64,000 nt of DNA from the NCBI RefSeq assembly GCF_001310895.1, contig NZ_BAZS01000006.1, positions 1 through 64,000 on the forward strand, written 5' to 3'. The DNA is from Virgibacillus halodenitrificans JCM 12304. Its GTDB lineage: Bacteria; Bacillota; Bacilli; Bacillales; Amphibacillaceae. This document shows, in pieces, positions 54,330 to 63,948 of the stretch. The notes beneath the pieces were generated by a model, which was not told where the DNA came from, ran no database searches, and worked only from the letters and a program-made list of their open reading frames with translations. Each line of letters begins with the position of its first letter. Position 1 is the stretch's first letter. A program made the translations under genes and the position numbers.

Positions 54330-55466
54330 ATGAGTGAACAAAAGAATGAATTAACAGAAGTAAGAGAAGGAGAAACATTGACGGGAACTGTTATAAAAGT
54401 GGAGGACAAGCAGGTGCTTGTTGACATAGGTTATAAAACCGAAGGAATTGTTCCAATTAGTGAACTTTCAAACCTACATGTGGAAACTGCAGGGGATGTT
54501 GTTCAAGAAGGTGATCAACTTACACTTATGGTGAAAAAGGTAAACGAAGAAGATGATGAAGTTGTTTTATCAAAGAAAGCAGTTGAAGCTGATAAAGCTT
54601 GGGAAGAGCTTGAACGCAAATATGACAATAAGGAAAAATTTGAAACAGAGGTAAAAGAAGTTGTTAAAGGCGGCTTAGTTGTTGATGTAGGAGTTCGTGG
54701 CTTCATTCCAGCTTCTTTAGTTGAAACCTATTTCGTAGAAGATTTTTCTGATTACCTAAATAAAACACTGGAAGTTAAAGTTGCAGATCTGGATAGAGAA
54801 CAAAATCGTGTGATTCTTTCTCATCGGGCTATTGCTGAAGAAGAGAAAGAAGAGAAGAAAAATGAAATCTTAAATAATTTAGAAGAAGGTCAAGTTTTGG
54901 AAGGTACTGTGCAACGCATTACAAGCTTTGGTGTATTTGTTGATCTTGGTGGAGTTGATGGTCTTGTACACATTTCCCAATTAGCTCATGAGCACGTGGA
55001 TAATGCATCTGATGTTGTCTCAGAAGGAGATAAAATAAGTGTAGAAGTGTTGTCGGTTGATCGTGATAATGAACGTATTTCTTTATCCCATAAAAATACA
55101 ATTCCTGGGCCATGGTCTGACATCGAAGATCGTATCCAGCGTGGGGATGTAGTAGATGGAGTTGTACGCCGTCTTGTAAACTTTGGTGCGTTTGTTGAAA
55201 TACAACCTGGAGTTGAGGGGCTTGTACACATTTCCCAAATTGCCAATCGTCATATTGGTACACCTCAAGAAGTATTAGAGTCAGGGCAACAAGTTAAAGT
55301 GAAAGTTCTTGATGTTAATGCAAAAGAAGAACGTATTTCTTTAAGTATTAAAGAATTAGAACAGGAGCAAGAAACAAAAGAATATAAACAATATGAAAAA
55401 GATGAAGACCAATCAGGTTTCCAACTTGGTGACTTCATCGGTGATAAATTAAATAAGTATAAATAA
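54330..55466 (+). CDS. ypfD: Ribosomal protein S1 homologue YpfD (rpsA-like)
   Basis: RNA-binding S1 protein; the Gram-positive homologue is shorter than E. coli S1 and its ribosomal role is less established. Seen: 378 residues with four S1 repeats, each with a G-x-V/D-I-x-G motif: residues about 13-80 (GETLTGTVIKVEDKQVLVDIGYKTEGIVP), 95-165, 185-255 (GQVLEGTVQRITSFGVFVDLGGVDGLVHISQLA) and 270-340 (GDVVDGVVRRLVNFGAFVEIQPGVEGLVHISQIA). GGAGGG precedes the ATG. Follows cmk-plsC. A hairpin lies in its 140-base leader. Confidence 0.94.
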   Translation: MSEQKNELTEVREGETLTGTVIKVEDKQVLVDIGYKTEGIVPISELSNLHVETAGDVVQEGDQLTLMVKKVNEEDDEVVLSKKAVEADKAWEELERKYDNKEKFETEVKEVVKGGLVVDVGVRGFIPASLVETYFVEDFSDYLNKTLEVKVADLDREQNRVILSHRAIAEEEKEEKKNEILNNLEEGQVLEGTVQRITSFGVFVDLGGVDGLVHISQLAHEHVDNASDVVSEGDKISVEVLSVDRDNERISLSHKNTIPGPWSDIEDRIQRGDVVDGVVRRLVNFGAFVEIQPGVEGLVHISQIANRHIGTPQEVLESGQQVKVKVLDVNAKEERISLSIKELEQEQETKEYKQYEKDEDQSGFQLGDFIGDKLNKYK

Positions 55467-55501
55467 ACCATTTGACTCAAGTTCTTGAGTTGTGTGGTCA
55501 A

Positions 55502-55536
55502 AAGACTGTCGATATTCTCGACGGTCTTTTTATTTT
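55502..55536 (+). terminator. Terminator after ypfD
   Basis: AAGACTGTCGA pairs with TCGACGGTCTT (one wobble) around a short loop, followed by a T tract. Confidence 0.88.
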
Positions 55537-55658
55537 GTAATTCATTCTATAGGTTGTTATGGAAGCAAAAGAGCAACTTTTAGAAGTAGTGAGATCTGAA
55601 CACCTAGAGGTATATTAAGAAATAAGAATAGTTATACTGCTACTGGGAGGAGGTCGTG

Positions 55659-56258
55659 ATGAGTGGACTATTATTTTTTTGGTTTAGTTGGATGGCTTGG
55701 GTGATTTTAACGTTCATTATGCCAAAGAATGAATATCGAACGGAACTCTCTTGCTGGCTTTTGCTAATAATTATAACTTCCAACTTATACTTTAGCTTTT
55801 CAGGTATAACGTTAACAGTGGTTGTATTTGTTTTATTGATGGGTGGAGGCATTTGGATGGTAAAATTAAAAAGAACCTTTGCTCATTCTTTGTATTCTTT
55901 CGTTGTAATGATTGCTTTTGCATCTGCGCAACTATGGGAAGCAAATTTACCGATTCTATATATAAATCCAATATTTAAAATTACACCATTTGTTCTAGTG
56001 ATAATAATTTTTTTTCTAACTAAACAGATACAAGGTCAACTAATAATAGGTATTATCGGTATGACGTTCGGGGATATTCTTTTTCAATATATTTTATATG
56101 GGTATGGCTTGTCTGTTGATATTGGTGGAATGGAGTTTTTGGACGAATTGCTTTTAACTATAGTATTAATATCTTTATTACACATACTAGTAAGGATTAG
56201 AAATAAGATAGTTTCAATAATATTTAATCATCATTTAACGAGGTGGCAAAATGAATGA
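55659..56258 (+). CDS. yphA: YphA family membrane protein
   Basis: Integral membrane protein of unknown function, linked to sporulation regulation in B. subtilis (SeaA-related). Seen: about 199 residues (B. subtilis YphA 199), five or six hydrophobic segments, and few conserved polar residues, so the identification rests on length, topology and position. GGGAGGAGGT precedes the ATG, spaced about six bases; a GTG one codon earlier is too close. Its stop overlaps the next gene's start. Confidence 0.8.
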   Translation: MSGLLFFWFSWMAWVILTFIMPKNEYRTELSCWLLLIIITSNLYFSFSGITLTVVVFVLLMGGGIWMVKLKRTFAHSLYSFVVMIAFASAQLWEANLPILYINPIFKITPFVLVIIIFFLTKQIQGQLIIGIIGMTFGDILFQYILYGYGLSVDIGGMEFLDELLLTIVLISLLHILVRIRNKIVSIIFNHHLTRWQNE

Positions 56259-57144
56259 ATATACCTATCCAATTGTTTTTGGGATTATGCTTGGGGTAAT
56301 AGCAAGAATGATTATGTTACGAACGGATTATCGCCAATATCCCACTTATTTGCATGGGAAAATTATACATATTTCGTTAGGTTTTATTGCAGCATCACTT
56401 GGTGCAGTCGCTGTCCCAGCAATTATGGAACTTGAGTTTACTGCCGTTACTTTTTTGACTCTTGCAGCTACTCAATTCAGAGAAGTAAGAAACATGGAAA
56501 GAAATACATTAAATGAATTAGATCAGTTAGAATTGGTACCCCGTGGAAAAACTTATATTGAAGGAATCGCTATATCTTTTGAAGGTAGAAATTATCTTGT
56601 TATTTTTACCGCCTTAATAGGTACCTTGTTATATATAGTTTTTAATCCGTATTTGGCAATTTTGGGCGGAGTTGTTGCGCTAGTTTTAGGGAAAGGTTTG
56701 ATGAGTGGCTCTATAATTAAGGATATTGTCGACATCAAGCAGCATGACCTTCATTTCGATGGTGCTGGTCTTTATGTAGATACTATCTACATCATGAATA
56801 TCGGTTTAAAAGAAAGACAAGAAGAGATATTAAAATATGGTATGGGCTTTATTCTAACACCAAAAAATATGAATGTGATTACAACAATCGGTAATTTAGG
56901 ACAACGCCAAGCTATCTTGCATGATACAGCAGTATCCCTCGGAGTATTTAGAGATTCTGGAACCCCTGCATTAACTCCTTTAATAAAAAGAGATTTGGAT
57001 GACGGAAGAATCGGTGTGTTTATTCTTCCTCAATTAAGAGATGTTGAAAAAGCAATAAAAGTGATCGGTTCTGTACCTGTGCTTGAAAGTGCCATACGAA
57101 TGCCTTCTGAATCAAAACCGATTGCTAAGGAGGAATTTGAATGA
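56251..57144 (+). CDS. yphB: YIEGIA-family membrane protein (YphB type)
   Basis: Integral membrane protein of unknown function named after its conserved motif. Seen: 297 residues; the motif YIEGIA itself near residue 108, three or four membrane segments in the N-terminal half (residues about 5-25, 40-70, 120-135, 138-155), then a soluble C-terminal half with KDIVDIKQHDLHFDGAGLYVD. Pairs with a small cap-subunit gene that overlaps its end. The family is confined to sporeforming Firmicutes as far as I know. Location between yphA and der matches B. subtilis yphB. Confidence 0.85.
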   Translation: MNEYTYPIVFGIMLGVIARMIMLRTDYRQYPTYLHGKIIHISLGFIAASLGAVAVPAIMELEFTAVTFLTLAATQFREVRNMERNTLNELDQLELVPRGKTYIEGIAISFEGRNYLVIFTALIGTLLYIVFNPYLAILGGVVALVLGKGLMSGSIIKDIVDIKQHDLHFDGAGLYVDTIYIMNIGLKERQEEILKYGMGFILTPKNMNVITTIGNLGQRQAILHDTAVSLGVFRDSGTPALTPLIKRDLDDGRIGVFILPQLRDVEKAIKVIGSVPVLESAIRMPSESKPIAKEEFE

Positions 57145-57326
57145 AGCTTGAAAAAGCAATCTTAGCGGTGGTTACAACGGATAAAACAAGAATATCTGGA
57201 GGCGCCCCCATCTTTATTTGTGATAATAGAAATGAATCGGAAGCTCTTGCTGCAAATCTTGAAGCAATAACTGATGGTATTGCACATTCTCTTAGTGATG
57301 ACTTATTTATTATTGTTAAGCATTAA
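57141..57326 (+). CDS. Small capping-subunit protein paired with the YIEGIA protein
   Basis: A 61-residue soluble protein. Seen: KAILAVVTTDKTRISGGAPIFICDNRNESEALAANLEAITDGIAHSL, then FIIVKH. It overlaps the YIEGIA gene by four bases, so the two are co-translated. The NCBI description I recall for this family is capping complex subunit for YIEGIA; the biochemical meaning is not known to me. AAGGAGG precedes the ATG. Confidence 0.75.
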   Translation: MKLEKAILAVVTTDKTRISGGAPIFICDNRNESEALAANLEAITDGIAHSLSDDLFIIVKH

Positions 57327-57409
57327 AAAGAATTGTTAATACGTGCTACATTTGCTAAAATGTATAAAGTTAGGCAAATAGAACGTATAGAGAAAGGATG
57401 TTCCTTTTC

Positions 57410-58719
57410 ATGAGGAAATCTGTAGTAGCAATTGTAGGTAGACCGAATGTAGGTAAATCAACCATTTTTAATAGATTAGTTGGTGAAAGAATTTCTATTG
57501 TAGAAGATATACCTGGAGTGACTAGAGATCGTATATATGCCCAAGCTGAGTGGCTGACAACTACCTTTAGTCTGATTGATACAGGTGGTATTGAAATAGG
57601 TGATGAACCGCTTCTTGTCCAAATGCGTCACCAAGCAGAAATAGCTATTGATGAAGCAGATGTAATCATTTTCTTGGTAAATGGAAGAGAAGGTATTACT
57701 GCAGCCGATGAAGAAGTTGCTAAACTGCTTTATAAGTCAAATAAGCCAATTGTGCTCGGGGTGAACAAGATTGACAACCCGGAGATGCGGGAAAATATTT
57801 ATGAATATTATTCCCTTGGCTTTGGGGAACCATTTCCTATTTCAGGTTCACACGGTTTAGGATTAGGGGATTTGCTTGATGAAGTAGTAGGTCATTTTCC
57901 AGAGAAAGAGGAAGAGACGAAGGATGAGGAAACGATTTATTTCAGTTTAATTGGCAGACCTAATGTTGGAAAATCTTCATTGGTCAATGCCATGTTAAAT
58001 GAAGAGCGTGTGATTGTTAGTGAGATTGAAGGAACTACAAGAGATGCTATTGACACCCACTTACATAGGATGATCAGGATTTTGTTATAATTGATACAGC
58101 TGGTATGCGTAAACGCGGGAAGGTCTACGAGACAACAGAGAAATATAGCGTACTTCGGGCCCTAAAGGCGATAGAACGATCAGATGTAGTTCTTGTATTA
58201 TTGGATGCAGAGACGGGTATTAGAGAGCAGGATAAAAAAATTGCCGGTTATGCCCATGATGCTGGACGAGCAATTGTTATAGTTATAAATAAGTGGGATA
58301 CGATAGAGACGGATGATAAAACAATGAAAGAGTTTGAAGCGAATGTTAGAGCCCATTTTCAATATCTTGATTATGCTCCAATCGTATTTTTATCCGCGAA
58401 AACGAAAAAAAGATTACACACATTGCTGCCTGCGATAAAGCTGGCTAGCGAAAATCACGCAAAACGTGTTCCGACAAATGTTTTAAATGATGTTATTATG
58501 GATGCATTAGCTATGAACCCAACTCCTACTATGAAGGGTCAAAGATTAAAAGTATTATATACTACCCAAGTTGCAGTGAAGCCACCGGGATTTGTTGTAT
58601 TTGTCAATGATCCGGAGCTTATGCACTTTTCTTATCAACGATTTTTAGAAAATAAAATAAGGGACGCTTTTGGCTTTGTGGGGACACCCATAAAATTATT
58701 CCCAAGAAGAAGGCAATAA
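57410..58719 (+). CDS. der: Ribosome-associated GTPase Der (EngA), one-base frameshift
   Basis: Double-GTPase needed for large ribosomal subunit assembly. Seen: first GTPase domain [35 protein letters not shown] and NKID; second domain [18 protein letters not shown] (encoded as [13 protein letters not shown]), EGTTRDAID, then after the break [16 protein letters not shown] and a C-terminal KH-like domain. The first frame stops at 58090. One missing G at about 58068-58069 (agg-gat expected) restores [19 protein letters not shown] and a protein of about 436 residues. GAAAGGATG precedes ATG 57410. Normally essential, so a sequence error is likely. Confidence 0.95.
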
Positions 58720-58733
58720 AGGAGGAGATCTTG

Positions 58734-59770
58734 ATGCAAAAAGTCGCTGTATTAGGGGCAGGAGCTGGGGAACTGCGCTGAGCATTGTCTTGGCAGATAA
58801 TGGACATGATGTACGATTGTGGACACATCGCCAAGAACAGGCGGAATTAATTAATACAACTCATAAAAACGAGAAATACTTAGATGTTATAATACCTAAA
58901 GAAATTAATGCTTATCATGATTTAAAGAGTGCTGTAAAAGATGTAACAGCAATTGTAATCGTAGTTCCAACAAAGGCAATTAGGGAAGTATGCAAACAGC
59001 TTAACGAGGTTCTTGAGCAGAAAGTGAATATTATTCATGCTTCTAAGGGTATTGAACCTGTTTCATTAAAACGTGTGTCCGAGATGATTAGCGATGAGTT
59101 GAGTCAATATGACAATGAAGATATTGTTGTATTATCGGGCCCAAGCCATGCAGAGGAAGTGGCCTTAAGACAACCGACTACTGTTACTGTATCCGCATTG
59201 AATATTGAGTTGGCTAAACACGCGCAAGATTTATTTATAAATGAAGTCTTTCGTGTTTACACAAGCCCTGATATTATTGGGATTGAACTTGGTGGAGCAC
59301 TAAAGAACATTATTGCTCTTGGTGCAGGCATCTCTGATGGTCTAGGTTATGGGGATAATGCAAAGGCTGCATTAATTACAAGAGGCTTGGCGGAAATTGC
59401 CAGACTAGGGACCACTTTAGGGGCAAACCCTTTAAGTTTCTTAGGACTTCCAGGAGTTGGCGATCTTATTGTGACCTGTACGAGTGTCCATAGCCGAAAC
59501 TGGCGTGCAGGAAATTTGCTCGGTAAAGGTAATAATTTGGATGATGTTTTGGAACAAATGGGGATGGTCGTTGAGGGAGTTAGAACCGTAAAGGCAGCTC
59601 ATCAATTTGCAAATGAACAAAAGGTTGAAATGCCTATTACTACAGGCATTTACCAAGTAATATTTGAAGATAAAGATCCTCGTGATGTTGTTGATCAATT
59701 AATGAACCGAACAAAACGGGAAGAAATGGATGATCTTGCTAAATTACTTATGGAAAGATATTCGCAATAA
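58734..59770 (+). CDS. gpsA: Glycerol-3-phosphate dehydrogenase [NAD(P)+], one-base frameshift near the start
   Basis: Reduces dihydroxyacetone phosphate to glycerol-3-phosphate for phospholipid synthesis. Seen: MQKVAVLGAG at 58734 after AAAGGAGG, then a break; inserting one A near 58763 gives [26 protein letters not shown], completing the GxGxxG dinucleotide motif. Downstream VLSGPSHAEEVALRQPTTV, ELGGALKNIIALGAGISDGLGYGDNAKAALITRG with catalytic Lys, and GDLIVTCTS. Corrected length about 345. The open frame downstream alone would start artificially at 58790. Follows der by 14 bases. Confidence 0.95.
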
Positions 59771-59827
59771 CACGTCAATACTCTCTTGCATACAATATGT
59801 TGAGGATATCAGCAAGGAGGAGAGTAT

Positions 59828-60088
59828 GTGAATAACTTTCAGAAGGGACTTTTTGACAAGATCCAAAAGAATGCAAATATTAAACCCGAAGATGTTTTTA
59901 AAGTAGCAGATTCGGTGAAGAATGCTGATTTTACTGATGAAAAAACAGTCCGGCGGTTGGTTCGTCAATTATCTAAAATAGCCAATAAGCCGGTTTCAAA
60001 AGAGAAAGAGAATAAAATAGTTGAATCTATTGTAAAAAATAAAATGCCTGCAGATATGCAATCGTTAAATGAATTATTTAAAAAGTAA
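59828..60088 (+). CDS. spoVIF: Stage VI sporulation protein F (SpoVIF family)
   Basis: Small coat-related regulator known in B. subtilis to be needed for late spore maturation under sigma-K control. Seen: 86 residues; FDKIQKNANIKPEDVFKVADSVKNADFTDEKTVRRLVRQLSKIANKPVSKEKENKIVESIV, matching the family pattern of alternating helices, with a Lys-rich end. Start is GTG at 59828 after AAGGAGGAG. In B. subtilis spoVIF (yjcC) lies elsewhere; here it follows gpsA. Identity is a good guess from sequence pattern. Confidence 0.72.
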   Translation: MNNFQKGLFDKIQKNANIKPEDVFKVADSVKNADFTDEKTVRRLVRQLSKIANKPVSKEKENKIVESIVKNKMPADMQSLNELFKK

Positions 60089-60664
60089 TTGTCCTTGGGC
60101 AAGTGAGGATACATTAACAGGTATACTTGCATAAAATAAATCGCACAAGCATTCAAGAATAGAGTTGCTGTGGATGTTATTTAGTCAACCCGAGATAAAG
60201 ATAGCCCCCTTTATCTCGGATTTTTTATTGCTTAGAAAATCGCAATATCTAATATCTGTATATCATTTCAATAGTTGATAAGCTAACAAACTAAATCGAA
60301 AGGGCATTTACCCACTCAAGGTCTTAAGTCAATGTATATGTGCTGAAATAAACTTATAACGCATTAAGCATTAAGTTAGTTGAGATTTTCCATAATTAAA
60401 TTGGCTTTTGAGAAGGTGAATAATTGAAATCAATGTTTCATGAGATAAATTCAGTCTGTTTTCATTACTACTAGGACTGTGCTTTTTTATGTTGTAGTAA
60501 AAAAAAATTAACTTTATATCAAATGCTGTAAAATCCAATTAATAAGGTAAACTTTTATTTATATTTTATGTGTTTAAACCTTGATTTTTTTATTATGCAT
60601 CCAAGTAGCTTATGGTATAATACAGTTTGCAGTTAAAAAGTCATTAATAGGAGTGAGAAATAAA
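60089..60664. other. Long intergenic region before yphE
   Basis: Contains a terminator (about 60189-60228) and an extended -10 candidate TGGTATAAT at 60613-60621, about 44 bases before yphE. Between them I see AT-rich DNA with no convincing ORF, RNA structure or repeat; a weak CAGTC/GACTG hairpin near 60449-60485 followed by Ts could be a second terminator. Confidence 0.6.
60189..60228 (+). terminator. Terminator after spoVIF
   Basis: CCGAGATAAAG pairs with CTTTATCTCGG, short loop, then six Ts. Confidence 0.9.
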
Positions 60665-60865
60665 ATGTCACAATCAATGCTGAACATGTATATCTCTTTT
60701 GCCGGAATGCTATTATTATTTTTGGCTATAGGGTTAATCTGGCTAAGCAGAAATAAGCTAAATGGATGGCTGTCTGGCATCATTTCAATTCTTGCTTATA
60801 TATCTCTTCTTTTAGGGAGTATAATTATATTATATATTGTCTTTAGTGGTCCAACAGGTGGCTAA
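60665..60865 (+). CDS. yphE: DUF2768 small membrane protein YphE
   Basis: A 66-residue membrane protein of unknown function. Seen: two hydrophobic segments (residues about 7-28 and 34-60: YISFAGMLLLFLAIGLIWL and GIISILAYISLLLGSIIILYIVF). Length and position after gpsA and before yphF match B. subtilis YphE (67). ATG 60665 follows AGGAGTG; an upstream extension to 60581 is unlikely. Expressed with yphF, 22 bases downstream. Confidence 0.82.
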   Translation: MSQSMLNMYISFAGMLLLFLAIGLIWLSRNKLNGWLSGIISILAYISLLLGSIIILYIVFSGPTGG

Positions 60866-60887
60866 GTTAACCAGGGAGGTTGCAAAA

Positions 60888-61610
60888 ATGAAATTTACAT
60901 ATAAATTAACTTATTTACTGGTTATTATAGGATTGCTTACTGGGTGTATGTATCCTGAGAGTGAACTTTCAAAAAACCAATCACCTAATGAACTACAACT
61001 GGATACAGTACAACAGGCTGTTGAGAAGTACAAGGAAGGAACGAATGGCTTGGTACCTATTAAAACAAAACCAAGCGACACACCCATCTTTCAAAAATAT
61101 TTAATAGATTTTTCAGCTCTAAAAGAAAGCAATTTACTAACTGATATACCAGGGAATGCATATGAAAACGGCGGAGTATATCAATACTCGTTAATCTATC
61201 CAGAGGATAATCCGCAAGTCAAATTAATCGACCTTCGAATTACTGAAGCTATTCGAAAGATAAATGTTAAGCTGGATATTTATAGAGATAAACATATATA
61301 TCCACCGTATAAAAAGGAAATTTCTGATGGTATTTTTACTATTGATTACAAAAAGCTTGGCTTTGATGCTGCACCAAAAATAGTTAGTCCATACTCACAG
61401 GAAAATCTCCAATTAGTAATGGATGTAAATGGAGATTTATTTGTTGATTATCGGATAGATTTAAATAATGCCTTAAAAGAATATGATCATTCCTATAAAG
61501 AAGGCGATGATATACGTTATATTCTAGCTGAAAATACTCCGTTTTTACCTGTCTACTCTTTACCTTACACAATAAAAAATGGTGAACCTGTATTTATGAA
61601 AAATAAATAA
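60888..61610 (+). CDS. yphF: YphF family lipoprotein
   Basis: Predicted lipoprotein of unknown function. Seen: a signal with lipobox GLLTGCMY (Cys near residue 20), then a 220-residue domain with YKEGTNGLVPIKTKPSDTPIFQKYLIDF and LVMDVNGDLFVDYRIDLNNALKEY. About 240 residues, near B. subtilis YphF. GGGAGG precedes ATG 60888; an ORF extension to 60837 overlaps yphE. Just before spoIVA as in B. subtilis. Confidence 0.85.
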   Translation: MKFTYKLTYLLVIIGLLTGCMYPESELSKNQSPNELQLDTVQQAVEKYKEGTNGLVPIKTKPSDTPIFQKYLIDFSALKESNLLTDIPGNAYENGGVYQYSLIYPEDNPQVKLIDLRITEAIRKINVKLDIYRDKHIYPPYKKEISDGIFTIDYKKLGFDAAPKIVSPYSQENLQLVMDVNGDLFVDYRIDLNNALKEYDHSYKEGDDIRYILAENTPFLPVYSLPYTIKNGEPVFMKNK

Positions 61611-61625
61611 TATAACATATTAACT

Positions 61626-61665
61626 CCCTTGTAACATATATTGTTGCAAGGGTTTTTTTTGTTAT
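61626..61665 (+). terminator. Terminator after yphF
   Basis: CCCTTGTAAC pairs with GTTGCAAGGG (one wobble) and is followed by eight Ts. Confidence 0.9.
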
Positions 61666-61708
61666 CCATTTTTACTTACGAAATATATTTATTTACACAT
61701 ATTTTTAG

Positions 61709-61738
61709 TCATAATTTGATAGGACAACATCATAGACT
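61709..61738 (+). promoter_or_regulatory. Candidate sigma-E promoter for spoIVA
   Basis: TCATAAT (-35, six of seven) and CATAGACT (-10, six of eight) are 15 bases apart, about 60 bases before the start. spoIVA is a classic sigma-E gene. Confidence 0.5.
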
Positions 61739-61800
61739 TGTAATGTCAATAGTTCGTAGATTGTACGTTAATAAAAGTACGGAGATCGGGAGGGGATCTT

Positions 61801-63279
61801 TTGGAAAGAGTTGATATTTTTAAAGATATTTCAAAACGGACAAATGGAGATATTTATCTAGGAATAGTGGGAGCAGTCCGTACAGGAAAATCAACGTTTA
61901 TTAAAAAGTTTATGGAGTTGGTTGTGCTCCCTAATATTGAAGAGGAAAGCGAAAGAGCAAGAGCACACGATGAATTACCGCAAAGTGCTGCTGGCAGGAC
62001 AATAATGACTACAGAACCAAAGTTCATTCCTAACCAAGCAGTATCAGTTAATGTAGATGAAGGATTAGATGTAAATGTAAGACTTGTTGATTGTGTTGGA
62101 TATGCAGTAGAAGGGGCAAAAGGCTTTGAGGATGAGAATGGCCCCAGAATGATTCATACACCTTGGTATGAAGATCCCATACCTTTTCACGACGCTGCAG
62201 AGATTGGTACGAGAAAAGTAATTCAGGAACATTCAACTATCGGAGTAATCGTTACAACTGATGGGACCATAGGGGAGATCCCAAGAAATGATTACTTAGA
62301 TGCAGAGGCTAGAGTTGTTGAGGAATTAAAGGAAGTGGGTAAGCCATTTATAATGGTCATCAATTCTACAAGACCAACTAGTCAGGAAACAGAACTGTTA
62401 CGGCAGGAATTGAGCGAAACACATGACATACCTGTACTTTCTATGAGTATAGAATCAATGACTGAACATGATGTCCATAATGTTTTGCGAGAAGCGCTCT
62501 ACGAATTTCCAGTTTTAGAGGTAAATGTAAACTTACCAAGTTGGGTGATGGTGTTAAAGGAAAATCACTGGTTGAGAAAGAACTATCAGGACACCATTCA
62601 AGAAACAGTAAAGAATATTAAGCGATTACGGGATGTTGACGAGATAGTAGGGGAATTTTCCGAATTTGATTATATTGATAAAGCGAATATAGCAGGAATG
62701 GAAATGGGAGAAGGAGTTGCGGAAATTGATTTGCATGCACCAGAGTATTTATATGATCAAGTATTAAAAGAAATTGTTGGAGAGGAAATTAGAGGAAAAG
62801 ACCACCTTCTTCAGCTAATGCAAGATTTTGCTCATGCAAAAAGAGAGTATGATCAAGTCTCAGGAGCATTACAAATGGTTAAGCAGACAGGATATGGTAT
62901 CGCTGCTCCTTCATTGGAAGATATGTTATTAGATGAACCTGAAATTATCAGACAAGGATCAAGATTTGGTGTTCGGTTGAAGGCCGTGGCACCGTCCATT
63001 CACATGATTAAAGTAGAAGTTGAATCGGAATTTGCCCCTATAATTGGTACAGAGAAGCAAAGTGAAGAATTAGTACGATATTTAATGCAGGATTTTGAAG
63101 AAGATCCACTATCTATATGGGAATCAGATATCTTTGGTCGTTCATTAAGTTCTATTGTTCGAGAAGGTATTCAAGCTAAGATTGCTCTCATGCCTGAAAA
63201 TGCAAGATATAAATTAAAAGACACCTTGGAGCGAATCATCAATGAAGGCTCAGGTGGATTGATAGCAATTATTTTATAG
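61801..63279 (+). CDS. spoIVA: Stage IV sporulation protein A (coat ATPase)
   Basis: Mother-cell ATPase that polymerises on the forespore surface as the coat base and, with SpoVM, anchors coat assembly. Seen: 492 residues (B. subtilis 492), Walker A GAVRTGKSTFI, RLVDCVGYAVEGA (Walker B-like) and the sensor VTTDGTIGEI, FIMVINSTRP, and a C-terminal domain ending EGSGGLIAIIL. The start is TTG at 61801, with GGGAGGGGATC upstream. Not interrupted. Confidence 0.97.
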   Translation: MERVDIFKDISKRTNGDIYLGIVGAVRTGKSTFIKKFMELVVLPNIEEESERARAHDELPQSAAGRTIMTTEPKFIPNQAVSVNVDEGLDVNVRLVDCVGYAVEGAKGFEDENGPRMIHTPWYEDPIPFHDAAEIGTRKVIQEHSTIGVIVTTDGTIGEIPRNDYLDAEARVVEELKEVGKPFIMVINSTRPTSQETELLRQELSETHDIPVLSMSIESMTEHDVHNVLREALYEFPVLEVNVNLPSWVMVLKENHWLRKNYQDTIQETVKNIKRLRDVDEIVGEFSEFDYIDKANIAGMEMGEGVAEIDLHAPEYLYDQVLKEIVGEEIRGKDHLLQLMQDFAHAKREYDQVSGALQMVKQTGYGIAAPSLEDMLLDEPEIIRQGSRFGVRLKAVAPSIHMIKVEVESEFAPIIGTEKQSEELVRYLMQDFEEDPLSIWESDIFGRSLSSIVREGIQAKIALMPENARYKLKDTLERIINEGSGGLIAIIL

Positions 63280-63310
63280 CAGCTGTAACCCAGCTGCTAT
63301 TTTTTATTCT
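63277..63310 (+). terminator. Terminator after spoIVA
   Basis: TAGCAGCTG pairs with CAGCTGCTA, followed by Ts; it starts at the spoIVA stop. Confidence 0.85.
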
Positions 63311-63475
63311 TTTTTAACAACGGCAGGAAAATTGATTTCTCTGTCGTATATGTATAATAGGCTTAGCAACCTGTTCGCAATCATTAAATTCATCCCATAT
63401 TTTGGCTAATATTGTGCTTTTTTCCTTGAAAACAGGTTTTTTCTAAATAAATCGGTAAAAATTAGTTACTTATTG

Positions 63476-63504
63476 TTGAATTTTATCGCGAACTCGGTTA
63501 TTAT
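63476..63504 (+). promoter_or_regulatory. Sigma-A promoter of hbs
   Basis: TTGAAT and TATTAT are separated by exactly 17 bases. About 120 bases before the start, giving a long leader as known for B. subtilis hbs. Upstream an AACCTGTT/AACAGGTT inverted pair (63367-63374, 63431-63438) is too far apart for a terminator. Confidence 0.6.
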
Positions 63505-63626
63505 AAGCCTTGTCATCAATGAAAAAGATGACTTTTATGTATAAAAGTAGGCAAATTGGTGAACAAATGAGAATAACTTCTTTTGTTCCTATGTCGATTG
63601 AAAGATTTTGGGAGGAGGTGAATGTC

Positions 63627-63899
63627 ATGAACAAAACAGACCTAGTGAATGCTGTAGCTGAGAAAAGCGATCTTTCTAAGAAAGATGCAACTAAAGCAGT
63701 AGATGCAGTTTTTGAATCTGTCATGGATTCACTTAAAAATGGTGACAAAGTACAATTAATCGGGTTTGGTAACTTTGAAGTACGCGAGCGTTCAGCCCGT
63801 AAAGGCCGTAACCCGCAAACTGGGGAAGAAATTGAAATCCCAGCAAGCAAAGTACCTGCTTTTAAACCAGGTAAAGCCCTTAAAGACATTGTAAAATAA
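63627..63899 (+). CDS. hbs: DNA-binding protein HU
   Basis: Nucleoid protein that bends DNA without sequence preference. Seen: 90 residues, [65 protein letters not shown] (the DNA-binding arm) and a Lys-rich C-terminus, the classic HU pattern. GGAGGAGGTG precedes ATG 63627; a longer reading from 63510 would put the ribosome binding site inside the gene. Follows spoIVA as in B. subtilis. Confidence 0.97.
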   Translation: MNKTDLVNAVAEKSDLSKKDATKAVDAVFESVMDSLKNGDKVQLIGFGNFEVRERSARKGRNPQTGEEIEIPASKVPAFKPGKALKDIVK

Positions 63900-63916
63900 T
63901 AAATTTTACATAGGGC

Positions 63917-63948
63917 AAAAAAGATACGCTTCGGCGTATCTTTTTTTT
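63917..63948 (+). terminator. Terminator after hbs
   Basis: AAGATACGC-TTCG-GCGTATCTT is a perfect nine-base stem with a UUCG-type tetraloop and eight Ts; a very strong terminator. Confidence 0.95.

Noticed and set aside
58790-59770. gpsA starting at the ATG at 58790
   Set aside because: This would remove the N-terminal dinucleotide-binding motif; a good ribosome binding site and start lie at 58734, and one missing base explains the break.
60100-60180. Possible small gene or RNA after spoVIF
   Set aside because: Short stop-rich frames and no ribosome binding site; only a terminator follows.
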